From: Neelides folsomi
Taxonomy: Eukaryota > Arthropoda > Collembola > Neelipleona > Neelidae
Length of the DNA: 64,000 nt
Assembly (NCBI GenBank): GCA_034687125.1
Contig: JAQGBZ010000101.1
Location: forward strand, 124,001 to 188,000
Reading direction: 5' to 3'
Positions within the stretch are counted from its first letter, which is position 1; each line of letters begins with the position of its first letter. Under the pieces are notes generated by a model that saw nothing but the letters and a program-made list of their open reading frames with translations, did no database searches and was not told the DNA's origin. Position numbers and translations under genes: made by a program. Shown one piece after another: positions 37,441 through 49,925 of the stretch.

Positions 37441-40400
37441 TCAGTGGATTGGCGCTGGGGAAGTGATGTTGAAACGACATCGCCTTTGGCCTCCCAAATA
37501 CTGTGGAGAAATTACAACTTGAGATTTTCCTTCAGATTGGATGAGATCTCTGACCTGCAAGATCCAAAATTTCAATATCTTATAATTTCTCTCTTTTGTA
37601 ACATTATTTTATAATCAATAATCACCATTAAATAACAATGTTTAAAATACATTTTCTGCATAAGACATGATATAAATTCATGGGATTGATATCAGAATAT
37701 GTAATATGAATTTGGCAAGGAAGTGAAATAAAGAACGTGGTTGATTTGGAGGGCGAGAAAAAATGAAGTGGTAGGAGGAGGAAGGAGGACTATCGTAATG
37801 AGGGAACCTCTTATCTTCACCCGGGTTAGTTAGGGCAGCCAAGTGAAGGAGATTGAAAAGAAGACAAAGAAAAGCGTACGTGCTCAGCTTCTCGAAACAC
37901 CCGAAGCAGATTCTGTCCAGCCACCTTTTTCAACTCGTTCTCAGACCACCCGGGAAACCTACTCAGCTCCATGAACAGTTCAGGATACTTCGACACATCT
38001 TCGAGACCTTCAGGCGTCCTGAAACCACAATTGAAAATGGAAAACGTCAATTCAACAGAAAGTAAAATACTTACGCTCCTTGTCAGCCCCTTTTCAATGT
38101 AAGTCACGATTTACAAACTTTTTTCTTTAAACTTTATACTTCCGGAACCTAATACACTTATATCAAAACCGTTTGCAAAATTGGGCCAAACAAATGCACT
38201 TTCCGTCAATTATGTATCTGGATATGAAAAATAAAATCGGCTTAATAAAGAATGGTTTTCCTCAAGGGAAATTGATTTCCTTAAATAATATGACTTTTAT
38301 ACTTATTGTGGTTAAATTATATCATGGATTAACTTACAAAAATTTCATTATCGTCAAAATATACACAAGGCAATTGTCTACTGAAAAATTGAAATTATAT
38401 GTGATAAATAAAAATAACCAATACAATGTCAAAAATTGCATCTCAATACAATATCATAATATCCAGTTTTGGCCTAATTTGTGCCGTAAGTACCAACTTT
38501 AAAAATCTTTAAGTGTATAGTGAAAGTAACTTATCGTTAATTATTTATTCCATTATTATCTTATTTGTAGTTATCATCGATTGCAGTAATTATATCAGCA
38601 GCGTTTACATTTGAGAAAAATTTTAAATCTCTCGATGAAAGATTCGGAATGAGCTATGAATTTAAAAATACAAGAAAAGAGCTATCGTCATTGTCACATA
38701 ACCAAAATTTAATATTAGGAGTTAGTGGAACTTCAATTCTCATTTCAACGACTCAATTCTTGGCCTCCGTAATTTTTCTCGCCAACTCAAAGGTTTTCAT
38801 AAAACCTCTTTGAAAAAGAATAAAATGTAATATATTTTACGATGAAACTTTTTTTTGCTAACAGGAGAAATCTTGGGTAAATTCTTGGATTATAGCTCAA
38901 GTATCTTTATGCTTCCCACTTCTATTCCTCTATGTGGCCTCAAATGGACTCGTCATCAATAACTTTTCCGAACAGGATGTCCATACTTTTCTTAAACAAG
39001 ATTCGGAAAAAAGTAATAAGTTAATTTAACTTGTAAAAAATGACTATGGGATATTAATTATCATTTATGAATAGTCGAGGATATATAAGTATTTGAAACA
39101 AGTTACTATTACTATCTGTATTACAGAAAAGTACGAAAGATATTTGATGGGAGTAAAGACATGGGTGAACAGCAAGCACTGCGACGAAGTAATGAAGAAA
39201 GAGCCTCATATTGTTTGCCAGGATAAACTCAGCTTCCTTGATGTTAAGGAAGAGAGAGATTACAAAGATTTATTAGACCTTTTAACGAATGGTCAGACTC
39301 TTTTCCCGTCCTTTCTACTCGTCCACATTCTCATCGTCATATTTCTTTATTTATTTACATCATTTATGCCCTAACTTTTATTAAATTCCTTATAGCTTAT
39401 ACTTAAACCAATTTTGAAAAAGAAATGAAATATTTTTCATTGGTAAATATGCTCCTTGTTTTATAGGTATGCTTTTAACTTTCATATTAAGCATACAATA
39501 TCTACCTACTATATTTTACTTTCCTTGTACAATACCTATAATATAAATTCTAGTCTTATGATCTAACTAAAGGGTAAGTAAGCATATCTTTAATGTACTA
39601 CATTTTCTATGTCGAATTCTATGAAGAAATTGGCTCAAAATTTTTATAGAAAAATACCAAATATGTATAGTGCAAGTAAGTATTTATATATGCTAACATT
39701 AAGTATAAAATCATACTAAATTATGTATCTTATTGTGTTTATGGAGAAGCAAAAAAAATTCAAAAATTTATTTAACTAAACAGAAATAACTAGGGAATCA
39801 GTCAAAAACATAAATCGAAAATAATAATTTTTGATTTTATTCGAATAGCTCAAAAAATTAATTGATTATTTTCCCTATATTACCAATGTAAATTTGAATC
39901 TTGCATAAGACCAATAAGACACATAATTTGGTATGATCTGATATTATGTAAGTATGTACATTATATGGACCATATGTTTAAATTAATGTCCAACTCACCT
40001 ATTTATTCCATCAAAATCTCCTCCAATTCCGATATGATCAACTCCTATTTTTCTTTTGATGTAATCAATGTGCTCTGAAAATATAAAGTACTTTAATGCA
40101 ATTTATTTAATTTAATTTAATGGACGCTTGTACATTAACATTTGTAATATGTGTTTAATATAATTTATTTAGTGCTTTTAACCATCAAAAGATTAAATAA
40201 AAACTTTTACTTTTACATACCTGCAACATCGCGAACTTTTGCAATCGGTTGACATTTAACAAAATGGTTGAAAAAAGTAACCATTATAATTCCACGATTC
40301 TGACTCTAAAACAAAAATCTTCCTCTATCATAAAATTACTACTAAAAGTATTTATTTATATTTCATACTTGGTATAATTTGTCAATAGATTGAAAATAAA

Positions 40401-42367
40401 TCATTTATGTAATATTTTATGTAGCGAAACTCGAGTTATTTTTATTAGCCAAATGCAGCTACATACTATTTACGTATGTATGCATGCCAAATAAAATTAA
40501 TGACAGACAAGATATATTATTGAAACTGGACTTCTGCAGATAGACGCATAATTTAAAAATGTAAAATAAATCAAAGAGATTGAAAATGGGGTCTAAAGGA
40601 GTGGAAAATTGGATTTCCATTTTTATGTGGATTTCTTACGAGTTCTCTGAGGATGTCGTCGGGGACATTTCTGCTCGAGTTGCAAATTGCCTGGGCCGAG
40701 CTGTGCGAAAAGATGACAGGGGCTCGGGAGACTTTGAGAGCGTCCTTCATCGTCGACTTTGAAGTGTGGGAGAGGTCGACGAGCATTCCAAGCCGGTTCA
40801 TTTCTCTCACGACGTTCTGGACAGAAGAGGTGATTATAAGGGGAAATTGGGTCCGAGGATTAAATTCCAACCCGGCCGAAGTCGGTGAGGCCCCCATGCT
40901 GCGGCTTCCGTCCAGGGTTATCAACTAAAGAAGAGTCCGCCCTTTGAAAAGAGAACAAAGGAGTGGTCAAAGGCTTCCTCAATCATTTTCAACAGAGGTG
41001 AGCCGCTCACCAAGGGTTATTGCACGAGTGGGTGAGCGTCATGTATCGAACGCCGAGTTCATAGAAGGATCTCAGAGTGGCCAAACTACTCCCAATCGAA
41101 TGCCCGCCTTCGACGCCGATCAAACTACCGATTTTACCCTCCTTCGTAGCTTTTTCTATGTCTGACCATAAAATTACAAAGTGATCAATCACCAAGTTAT
41201 AGACGTTTCATCCAAAGTGTGGAAATTAAAATTTTAAACATCATAAAAGCCACTTTAAATGCAGATTCAACAATAATAAATAAAAATCAATTTACTCTAA
41301 ATTAAATCTATTTGTAGGTATAATAAAATACTGTGTTCATTTACCTTGATAAAATACATTTGTATTTGATGTTAACTTAAACTTTTTGTGTGATTTGGAA
41401 AAAATACAATTTTGTAAATTTGTAAAGACAGTTGAATTAAGGAATATCATACCATTTACGGATAAGGCAAATGTGAGGTGTTCGGGGTATTTGGCAATTA
41501 GTCTTCTTATCAGATCAATTTGTTCCAAAGTTATCTGAACTGCATTGGAGTTCTGAGACTCGCACGGAGCATAGGCGACCCAAAACTTTGTAAAACCCAT
41601 TAAACAACAATTTAATCTCCATCAAACCGAATAATGAAATTGATTTACAAGATCCCATACATACTATTATATAAAAGGCATATCGTAAGCAGAGATGTGG
41701 AATTTACATACTTGAGCTCCAACCAGGCCTTTGCGAAGCCTCGGGAGGTCCGTATGCGACCATGAACTCTGCGACCACGGGGGGATTTTCCTCAAATCCG
41801 TGTTAAAGTCAAAATCGCCTATTTGGCCATGCAAAAACTTGCGAAGATTCCAAGGGAGATCATTGTGCCTAAAAATATATACAGCCTTGATAGAAAATGA
41901 ATGGTTCATCAAGTAATTTAGTTCAACTTTTCTTCCCCGTCCAAGTCGTACATGAAAATACAGCCATGCACAAAGGGAGAAAAATACCCGTCGATGAGCG
42001 GAGAGGAAGAGAGAGCCCGGAATACCAACGACTTGGTTTCATACGAATACGTCTCGCCGCTCGTCCCGGATTTCAATAGGTTGGATTGAGCAAAGGGAAG
42101 AATTTTAGGTTCATCAAGTACGTTCGTTTGTTGAACTCGGGATTTGTACGTAATTGTATTAGAAGCGAAGTCATTTGGAGGAGTGAAGTAATCAGGTCTT
42201 GAATGCTCGACGTCTGAAACGTCCCCCCTTGAACCTTCAAAGAGAAGACTGGAGAGGAGGAGAGTGATTAGAGAAATCCGCCGGCCAAGAGTTCCCTCAA
42301 GTCGCAGGGAGTTGGTCCTTGTCGGGTCGTTGTATTCCTCACTGAGGCTTTTTCCCCAGGGCTCCAT
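37441..42367 (-). CDS. Membrane dipeptidase, copy A (complete, 10 exons)
   Basis: Exons (minus): 42367..41988, 41868..41712, 41585..41453, 41161..41011, 40941..40872, 40816..40640, 40305..40221, 40074..39999, 38018..37880 and 37554..37441. The total of 1482 nt gives 493 residues, all in phase. This is the renal dipeptidase (DPEP, peptidase M19) family, zinc enzymes that cleave dipeptides and cysteinyl-glycine bonds outside the cell. The metal and active-site residues are present: H128 and D130 (HNDLPW), E241 (GVEGGHS), H314 (DLSHTS), H335 (IFSHSS) and D404 (GIGGDFDG). The spacing from E241 to D404 equals that of human DPEP1. A hydrophobic stretch at about 31-43 ([13 protein letters not shown]) is a signal peptide or anchor. 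It is followed by a linker of about 80 residues not present in human DPEP1. The C-terminus (LGGQRRC then SPAPIH) has no GPI-type hydrophobic tail. Intron 8 (38019-39998) contains a gene on the other strand. Confidence 0.94.
38426..39374 (+). CDS. Unrecognised four-TM protein nested in the dipeptidase A intron
   Basis: Exons: 38426..38485, 38571..38792, 38865..39012 and 39127..39374. The total of 678 nt gives 225 residues, with phases 0, 0 and 1 all matching. The start ATG (MSKIASQYN) is the first after an in-frame TAA. The donor GTAAGT and the acceptors TTATTTGTAG, TTGCTAACAG and TATTACAG are strong. Four hydrophobic segments lie near residues 10-33, 67-91, 102-120 and 206-223. A polar loop sits at 34-66 and a long loop at about 124-205. 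That loop has the charged run [20 protein letters not shown] with two cysteines (KHCDEV, HIVCQD). Both termini are probably cytosolic. The layout is tetraspan-like, but there is no tetraspanin CCG motif. I do not recognise the family. The whole gene lies inside intron 8 of dipeptidase A, on the opposite strand. Confidence 0.72.
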
Positions 42368-45300
42368 CCCGCCTTCTTTCCCAGCCCTAACAAAATGACT
42401 TTATTTCCACTACACCGGCTCTCTTATATTCTATATAAATAAATATTACACATACGCTTATATACAGATGCTCATGTACTCTTACATACATATTTGGACT
42501 TTTGGCTCATGTAGCAGCATTAATGTTGCCTTGTATAGCGATGTAGACGAATTTATTAAAAGCACGAAAGAATGAAAAAGACATTTGAATGCATATTTTA
42601 CTACTGCACTATGATTTCAACCATGATTTCACTATTTAAATGATGAAAATACATAGAGAGATTTTATTACAGCACTGAAATTAACATTACTGAAACTCTC
42701 TTTGTGCCATCCTTCAAATTGCACTCATAATCTTAAATTAGCAATTTTAACATATGCATGCCATTCATGCTTCTTGTTTAAGCCATTCATGAAAGGTCTA
42801 ATGGACTTCAAATTAATTTTAATTTCACTCCTTTCTACGCATAATGAAATAATGAACTATTTGGACGTTGCATTGATAAGAACATAGGAAAATTATTATG
42901 AGTAGTAAAGCATGTTAGAGGAAAAATGATTTTTACATCAAAGTTTAATTTGTGAAAGTAGGAAAAGCGGGAGAGAGAATGCCCTTTGAATTACGAATCC
43001 CCGTCGTCGTTTTTCCTTTGTTCGCGACTGAAAGAATCGCGTGCTCATTGATGAAAAAAGGTAAAAAGGAAAAGAGCATCTCTTTTGACATTGTAATTCG
43101 CGACACAGAGGACGCCTACAAGTAGCCACTTTCTTTTTTAATAACACTTTTGCCCCTTAACCCCGAAGTTAGTCTCATCATATGTAACTGGAAGATAACA
43201 GCATATTCCCATGATAAGGTTGCTGCTCTTTTATTACGTGGACTATTCAATATGTACGGTGTATTACTTATTCAAGCTCAAAAAGCCTTGGGCTTCCAGT
43301 AAGATTATTCAAATTTTTATCGATCGAGAAATTGTTTTTGGCTTACCATAATATCATATTCTATAACATAGAATATATTATTTCATACCCAAATCCCAGG
43401 TTTATTAGTAAGGGGGAATATATTTTTTGATTTTCACTTTCGCGTTTTGAAAAGGAAAGATAGGGAGTCTCTTTTCTCAAGTTAAATAATTTATCATTTG
43501 CTGATTAAGTTAAAAGTTGAGTTGAAGAATTTCTCACAAGTTTGAAATTAACGTACATGAAGAACGAGCAAGAGTTCAAAATCTAACGTTTACAAAGGGC
43601 AAATATTTAGAAGTGAAAGTCTTAAGGGAACTCAATTAAATAGAATGTTGTAAATCAAATAAACTGGTTAAATATGATTTCAAGAACCGGAGGAGAAGGT
43701 GAAAATCTCTAAAGATGAAGATGATTTTACACGAGAGATTCGCATTGAAAGACAATATAATATCTTTAACGAAGTCGGTCGGATTTTAATTTCCTTTGAT
43801 TCACAATCCCTGTAATGTTAATCCATCATGATGAACGCTTTGATTCGACTAATTATGTTATGGGAGTTCTGGATGAAATTCTAATGATCAAAACCTATTT
43901 GAGCAACGTAAATTAAGAATAATCATTGTTTCTCAAATATTTCTCCCACTGTAAAAACCATCTCAAAACAAAATGATGGTTTTATTTCATAAATTAGGTA
44001 TAATTTGATTTGATTTGAGTGAAACAATTCTATTAAATAATGTAAATGTAAATACCAACATAGTATTTAACATTTTCCTCCTCGCATATTATTTGAACGA
44101 GAATGAGAGTTTTGAAGAAAAATACTTTCAAACATTTTATCTTTTAGTCAAGTTTCCATCCACTGATTGTATAAAAGCCCAGAGGGTATTTGCTTTTTTG
44201 TTACCCATTAAAAAGAATAAGTATTTGCTAATCTTTCCAGTGCATATTAGCAGAAGGAAAAGTTATTGAAAATATTATATAAGGGGAAAGGATGATAAAA
44301 TTAATTCAGCATTGAAATAAGCCCTTTTTATACAATTTCCCGGCGGCTAGTCTTTTTTCTTGAAAGGTAGGATGAAAGTGATATGAAGTTTCTCAAAGGT
44401 TTCATTTACCATTTTCTACTTATAAAAGCCTTCTTTGAAAAGGTTAAATTAAAGTGTATGAGAAACATGTGGGTTGGGTCCATGCGGGGGAGAGAGGGGC
44501 TTATTAATTTTTTGACTTTCTTTTAAGAGAGGATGGAAGGGACGACATTACCTTTTCAACGATGAATTCCTTTTCTTTGAGTGCCAATGCGGAGGGGGAA
44601 CCCGTTTCGCATTCCTCCCTCGGAGGCGACAGAATGAGTGAAGCGAAGGGAATTGAAGGTGAGTTTCGGTTATTGTCGGTGTGAGAACCCGCGGAGGGGC
44701 CAAATGAGGGTCAGTGACTAGAAGGATTGTCTTAGGATGCGCAAAATCCCTTCAAGATGAAGAGAACAAAGGAAATGAATCTCCGACACTCCCTTACATT
44801 TTTAATGTGCTTCATTTTTAGAGTCCCATCTCGAACAGCCCTTGGCTCAACATTCCTTTTTATGACCGCAACATTCACTTCCTATCCGGAATCTCTGACC
44901 GGAGGTAGGAGCAAGAACCACTCCTTACGATGGAATTATGCATGTGGGTTCACGTGGATTTCTCGGGACTGAAGGAACCGTGTCTAAATAATTCTTACAA
45001 ATGAGAATCACAGCGGATGCTCCATGGAACTTTCATGAAATTGGATGCGAAAAAATTGACCATCTTCCACTCATCCACACTTGGCTCACCCTCATCCTCA
45101 CGAGAGCCGCCCACATCTTTCATATTTAACCTTCCAAATCCAATATCGACATTTTCAACTTTTGTCAATAACAAAGAGTTATAGCATGAAGAGATTTTTC
45201 AACTCTTGCAATATCAGTAAATACATTAAGCTTCCTTGCCAAAACATTCAACTAGCTTTTACATATACAATTTTACATGCGATCAATTGTTATTGTTTTT

Positions 45301-48300
45301 CATCGCACCAACTCCTACTATCAGTACTAAAAAGAGATTGAGTTTAGTAGATGCCTAAATCCTGTCCATGATTTCTCACCATTTGATTTTTGGAAGAATG
45401 ACGCGAAACAAAGACGGAAAACGAAAGAAGGCAAAAATCATTTTCAATATGATAATTGTCAATTTTTTCTATTTTTAATCATCATGTTGATTTTGGACCA
45501 TGTTGATTCACAAGAAGAACCCCCTCCTCCACTTGATACTACAGTGCCAGAGCTGCGTAAGGATATTTAATGCATAATTTCTATTTGATTTTAAACATTG
45601 TAAATTGACAAAAATCTAAAAAAGTTATTTAATAATTGTTGCAATTAAATTAATAATAATTTCGAGCAAATAAATACTTATGAAATATTTTTAGGCGATC
45701 TTGATTCACTTGGAGTTCAATATGAACGAGAATGCAACTGAATGAGAATGGAGTGCACGGATAAACACAAAGAGAGAGCTAACCTTGAGGCTGGAAATCT
45801 CAGGAATCACCAGACGGGCGAAAAACTTAAAGTTTGTCTTTGTGACGAAAAGAACAAAGCATACAATTGTTAAAGATTTCAAATATGAATGCCAAGATAT
45901 TGCTGTATTAGGTTTAGGATTTAAATTAGTTCAAAATTCAAATCTTTGTTTTGTTTTGATAGTATTTGCTCTATCTTCTTACATTTTACACTTTTTAAAT
46001 GTTACGTTTGTAATACAGTTGATATGATTTAGACGTCGTATGTATTCTTAAATAAACTTTTATTAAAAGATTTTGAGATAATACTATATTTAGTATGTAC
46101 CTAGTTATGAAGAGTAAATAAATGTAATTTCATCTTTGTCGCTTTCAGTTGAATCATTGAATTACGTTAATTAATGTATGGTAGGTTAATAAAATTGAAT
46201 TAATACGCATAGTTTTATAATTTATTTCATTTAATAATTTCTTCCTTCATGTTTTATACACGCACATGTAAATATGTATGTTATATTATGCATATATATT
46301 ATCATATAGGTATGTAAAGTAAATATTGTAGTTTATCTTTTAATAATTACATAATTTAATACTTATATTACACTGATATTAACTATAATAATTTAACTAA
46401 AAATTAACATTCATGAACATTTATACACGTCCATAATCATACAGAAATTTCAGTTTACGAAAGTAGTAGAATATCTTAGAAAAAAGATGTGCCATATGTA
46501 AATACGAGAATACATAGAATAATTGATCTTGAGTAGGAAGTGTTCGTAAATGAAGTCGCAATTTCAAAAACTAATTAGGTAAACAATACAAAAAGTATTT
46601 ATCAAACGATGAAGGTCTAAATAACCCAAATTGAGTGAGATTGTGTAGGTATTAACGTTCCGGTAGGTTTATTGACTTATTACACCGCACACCACTTACT
46701 ATACATTTAGTAATAAAGACAAAACATCACATTGATTAGCTATTGATATATAAATTAACAATCTTCGTTTTATTGCATGCATAATATGTAATTACATAAG
46801 TATTTCATTGCCAAATAATTAATTTCTAATAATATTAATTAATATTTCAATAATTTTTCGAGAAAAAAGTAGCGATGATTACAATTGTGAAAACGAAATG
46901 ATCATGGAAATCATGATCATAGTTTTTCTACTTATAAAAGATTGTCTGCGATGCAACCGTTCTTTCACGAGAACTCGTAATTGGATTAAAATAACAAACA
47001 AATGCAAAAGTACTAATGTAATTACCTAGAATATTTAATTAATACTCACCAACTCACCATACAACTGTTATCATCAATCTCAACATTCGCATTCATTCGA
47101 TCGGTCATTCAAGATGTCAACTTTTTATATCAATCGAAATTATTCATTGTCTTTTACTATTGTGATAACATCTTTTGTTACTTCAAATCAAACGATGACT
47201 TTATGAGTACATTATCTTACATAGGTAACTTTTAATATGTAGTGTATGTATTTAAGTATATACTGATACTGTAGTGTGGAGTGTGGACACAATTTAAATA
47301 GATAACAATAGCATTTATTAAAACTTTCCTGTGATAAATTCAAAATTGTGTTTATAGCAGATTTATTACAATTATTATACCACATTACCAATGAACCTAT
47401 GTTAAATATTTTAATAAAATGATCCTATTAACATAATAATATGATGGATATTATATTCGGTATACCCTCATACATTCATTATAATGTAGTATTTACATGT
47501 AAATAAATATAAGATTATATCAATAATATTATGGTTAGTCTGATCACAGTATATTTGCTTCCATTCCACAGGGTAAAAACAACGACAAAAAAAACCATTC
47601 AAACAGAATTCCAATTAAGAAAAAAACACTCACAATTAAGATGATTTCTTTTTGAATGTGGGTAAAAATATTTGCGTTGTTTGGTAAGAGATTTGGTTGT
47701 CGATCTCTCCGAATCGGTTACAGAGAATGAAAAGAGCGGATCGAGAGGATCTGAAGTAATAAGGAGTGATAAGACCAGACATAAATGGAGTGAATAAGAG
47801 AAAAGGAAAGTAAATATTGCCCCTAGCACAGACTCAATTTCTCGGAACCCACTCGCTCGCCCACAGCTCACGTCTCATTCCGGAGCTTCCACGCACTCGT
47901 CTCCTTCCTCTTATCTTATCAAATCACTCTTCCTCGACTCATTCGACCAACTTCCTCAATTCTTCCGCCAAGTAAAACCCAAATTCCCAGAAATCCTCTC
48001 GAAGATCAACGCCTAGTAAAATGATTCCCCCCAAAGGCCCTTGCACAAATTGACAAATAATATTTAATTAATAGATTCCTTCATCCCCCGCCATGAACCT
48101 ACTTAATAAAGTTAAAATGGTATACGAGTAAGAAATGATTAACGATTCTTCAACTTTCATGGGAGAAAGATGGAATGACAATGGGGAAAGAAATCTACAA
48201 ATACGGATACCACTGTCAATGAGAAAAATGGTAGTGAGAAGGGGGCGAGAAGTGGATTTGTAATAAAAATGGGAGAGAATTGATGTGAAGCCCTCAATGG

Positions 48301-49925
48301 GAGTTTGCTCTTGAGAGTTGTTGGGAGTTGTGGGAGTGATGAGTTGAGACTTTGGAAAGTTCTTCTTCTCCTGTGGATGGTAAATCGTTTAGCAGTTTTC
48401 GAGCTTTCAAGGGACCAGGATCGGGTGGAGAGCTTAGACGATGACAGCTCATTTATAGTCGAAGAAAACCTTTATTTTCTCCAACCTCCTGGAGGTCTCA
48501 CACTCTCACAAAATAATCCACTCCACACTTGTACATTTATTTATTTACTTCCACCCTCCTCTTGCGTGGGGACAAAACTACAACAAACTCTTTTGTTATT
48601 ACAAGGACAAAATCCATAATATCTCACCATTCTAACCGTGTGCCGGGAAAAAGTCTTTCTTTACATAAAGAAAGTGGAAAGACCAAGTGAAATTAATAGC
48701 CATACATAAATTAGGATAAAGTTAAAGGAAACAAAATCAAGAAAATTCTATAAACATTTACGTGCATAATGTAACATTTAACTGTTAGATTATATAATCA
48801 TTTATAAATATTTCATTCATACATTCATTCCAATACTGGCATCAATACGAATAGGATATAACTTAATAATTTAATTTAAATAAAATTAAGTTTTTAATTA
48901 TACTACATATTTCCTTAATCAGTAGTATTTATACGTTTATAGTATTTATTCTATGACTTCTTTCATAATAATAATTGTTCTTATTATGTAATTGTTTAAA
49001 GATATATAAAAAGTATTTCGAGGTTGACAATATTTAATTAGAAATTATCATATTTTACAATAATTACAGATAATTTAAACTTCTTCCAACAAGTAATATA
49101 TTTGTATTTACAATATAATATTGTACATTAAACTTTTTTCAATAGTATTTTCTTAATTACGATGGTTAATCATTAATAATATTTCAAAGGTAAGAAGGAA
49201 GTTGAGGTACACAAACAACAAATTAAATTTATAATTAGGAATTCGTGTACAAAATTTTACAACCCATTTTAAAGGATTTCTGATACCCACACTAGGAAAA
49301 ATTTACACTGTGTAAATATTACTTTCCCTAAGTTTATTTACTTACTTGTTAGATTTTAAAACTTGTTTAATAGCTAATTATTAAATATTAGCACACCATT
49401 GAATGTAAAAACATCATAAATTGTAGCAATATTAATTACTACTGTAATATGTAATGTAACACAAACGTGAGTGATATTTATTTTTTAATATACTATTTAA
49501 CAATTATATTTATTTCTCGTATTCAGAAAGATGATAGTTACTGAAAGTGAAGGAAGGTAGAAAGCCATAAGAAGTTGAGAAGTGGCTAATTCTGAGTGAA
49601 GAGATTCACCCACATTAATTAATTAATTAATATATTTATCACATTTCTCACTATTTCATAAGCCGCTCTTCTATTCGACACTCAAAATAAGGAGAAATAT
49701 TGTATAGAGATGTCTGTGTCTTTCCTCGAAATCAATTGAAACGTTGAGAATTGAAATTCGGATTTCTTTGTGTCGTAAAGGTTTCCGTCGAGTCGCCGTT
49801 TGCGATGGAGGAAAAAGATAGGTGTGGATTGGGATCGAAACTGTTCCGAGTATCTCGTAAAGCTGGTTTTGGCCTCGGAGGTTAATTTGGTAATTACGAG
49901 AGGATTGATGGGGCTGAGAGGGACA
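42368..49925. other. Intergenic interval between the two dipeptidase genes
   Basis: Upstream of dipeptidase A and downstream of dipeptidase B. Mostly AT-rich, with more balanced GA/CT-rich blocks near 44.5-45.1 and 47.7-48.6 kb. Apart from the doubtful small plus-strand locus at 45.5-45.9 kb I find no gene. The open frame at 48305-48619 begins at TTG and looks like chance. An exon-like stretch at 44562-44658 ends in a GTGAGT donor, but I could not link it to partners. Confidence 0.4.
45484..45873 (+). pseudogene. Doubtful small Cys-containing ORF interrupted by an in-frame TGA
   Basis: A reading frame covers 45484..45556 (MLILDHVDSQEEPPPP) and splices at C|GTAAGG to 45695 (TTTTTAG acceptor). 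It gives ELRDLDSLGVQYERECN and then a TGA at 45739-45741. The same frame continues at once with ATG and stays open for 43 codons to TAA at 45871-45873. That stretch has four cysteines (MECTD and KVCLCDEKNKAYNC). Upstream of 45484 the frame is open and hydrophobic (CQFFLFLIIMLIL), but its own ATG is missing. The neighbouring frame has a start at 45398 that would need a frameshift. It may be a broken gene, an assembly error, stop readthrough, or chance. Confidence 0.25.

Noticed and set aside
44757-44972. Plus-strand stretch resembling the pore helix of Cys-loop ion channels (VPSRTALGSTFLF)
   Set aside because: Only the R-x-x-L-G-x-T pattern matches. No neighbouring channel exons, Cys-loop or later helices are visible, so it is probably chance.
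45785-46027. 80-codon plus-strand ORF with a hydrophobic tail
   Set aside because: It starts at TTG and lies in a different frame from the Cys-containing segment. The tail is AT-rich low-complexity sequence.
46895-46930. Small palindrome around ATGATCATGG
   Set aside because: A short AT-rich hairpin of the kind expected by chance. There is no terminator or element context in a eukaryotic intergenic region.
48305-48619. 104-codon plus-strand ORF
   Set aside because: It starts at TTG, has no homology that I can recognise and no splice context.
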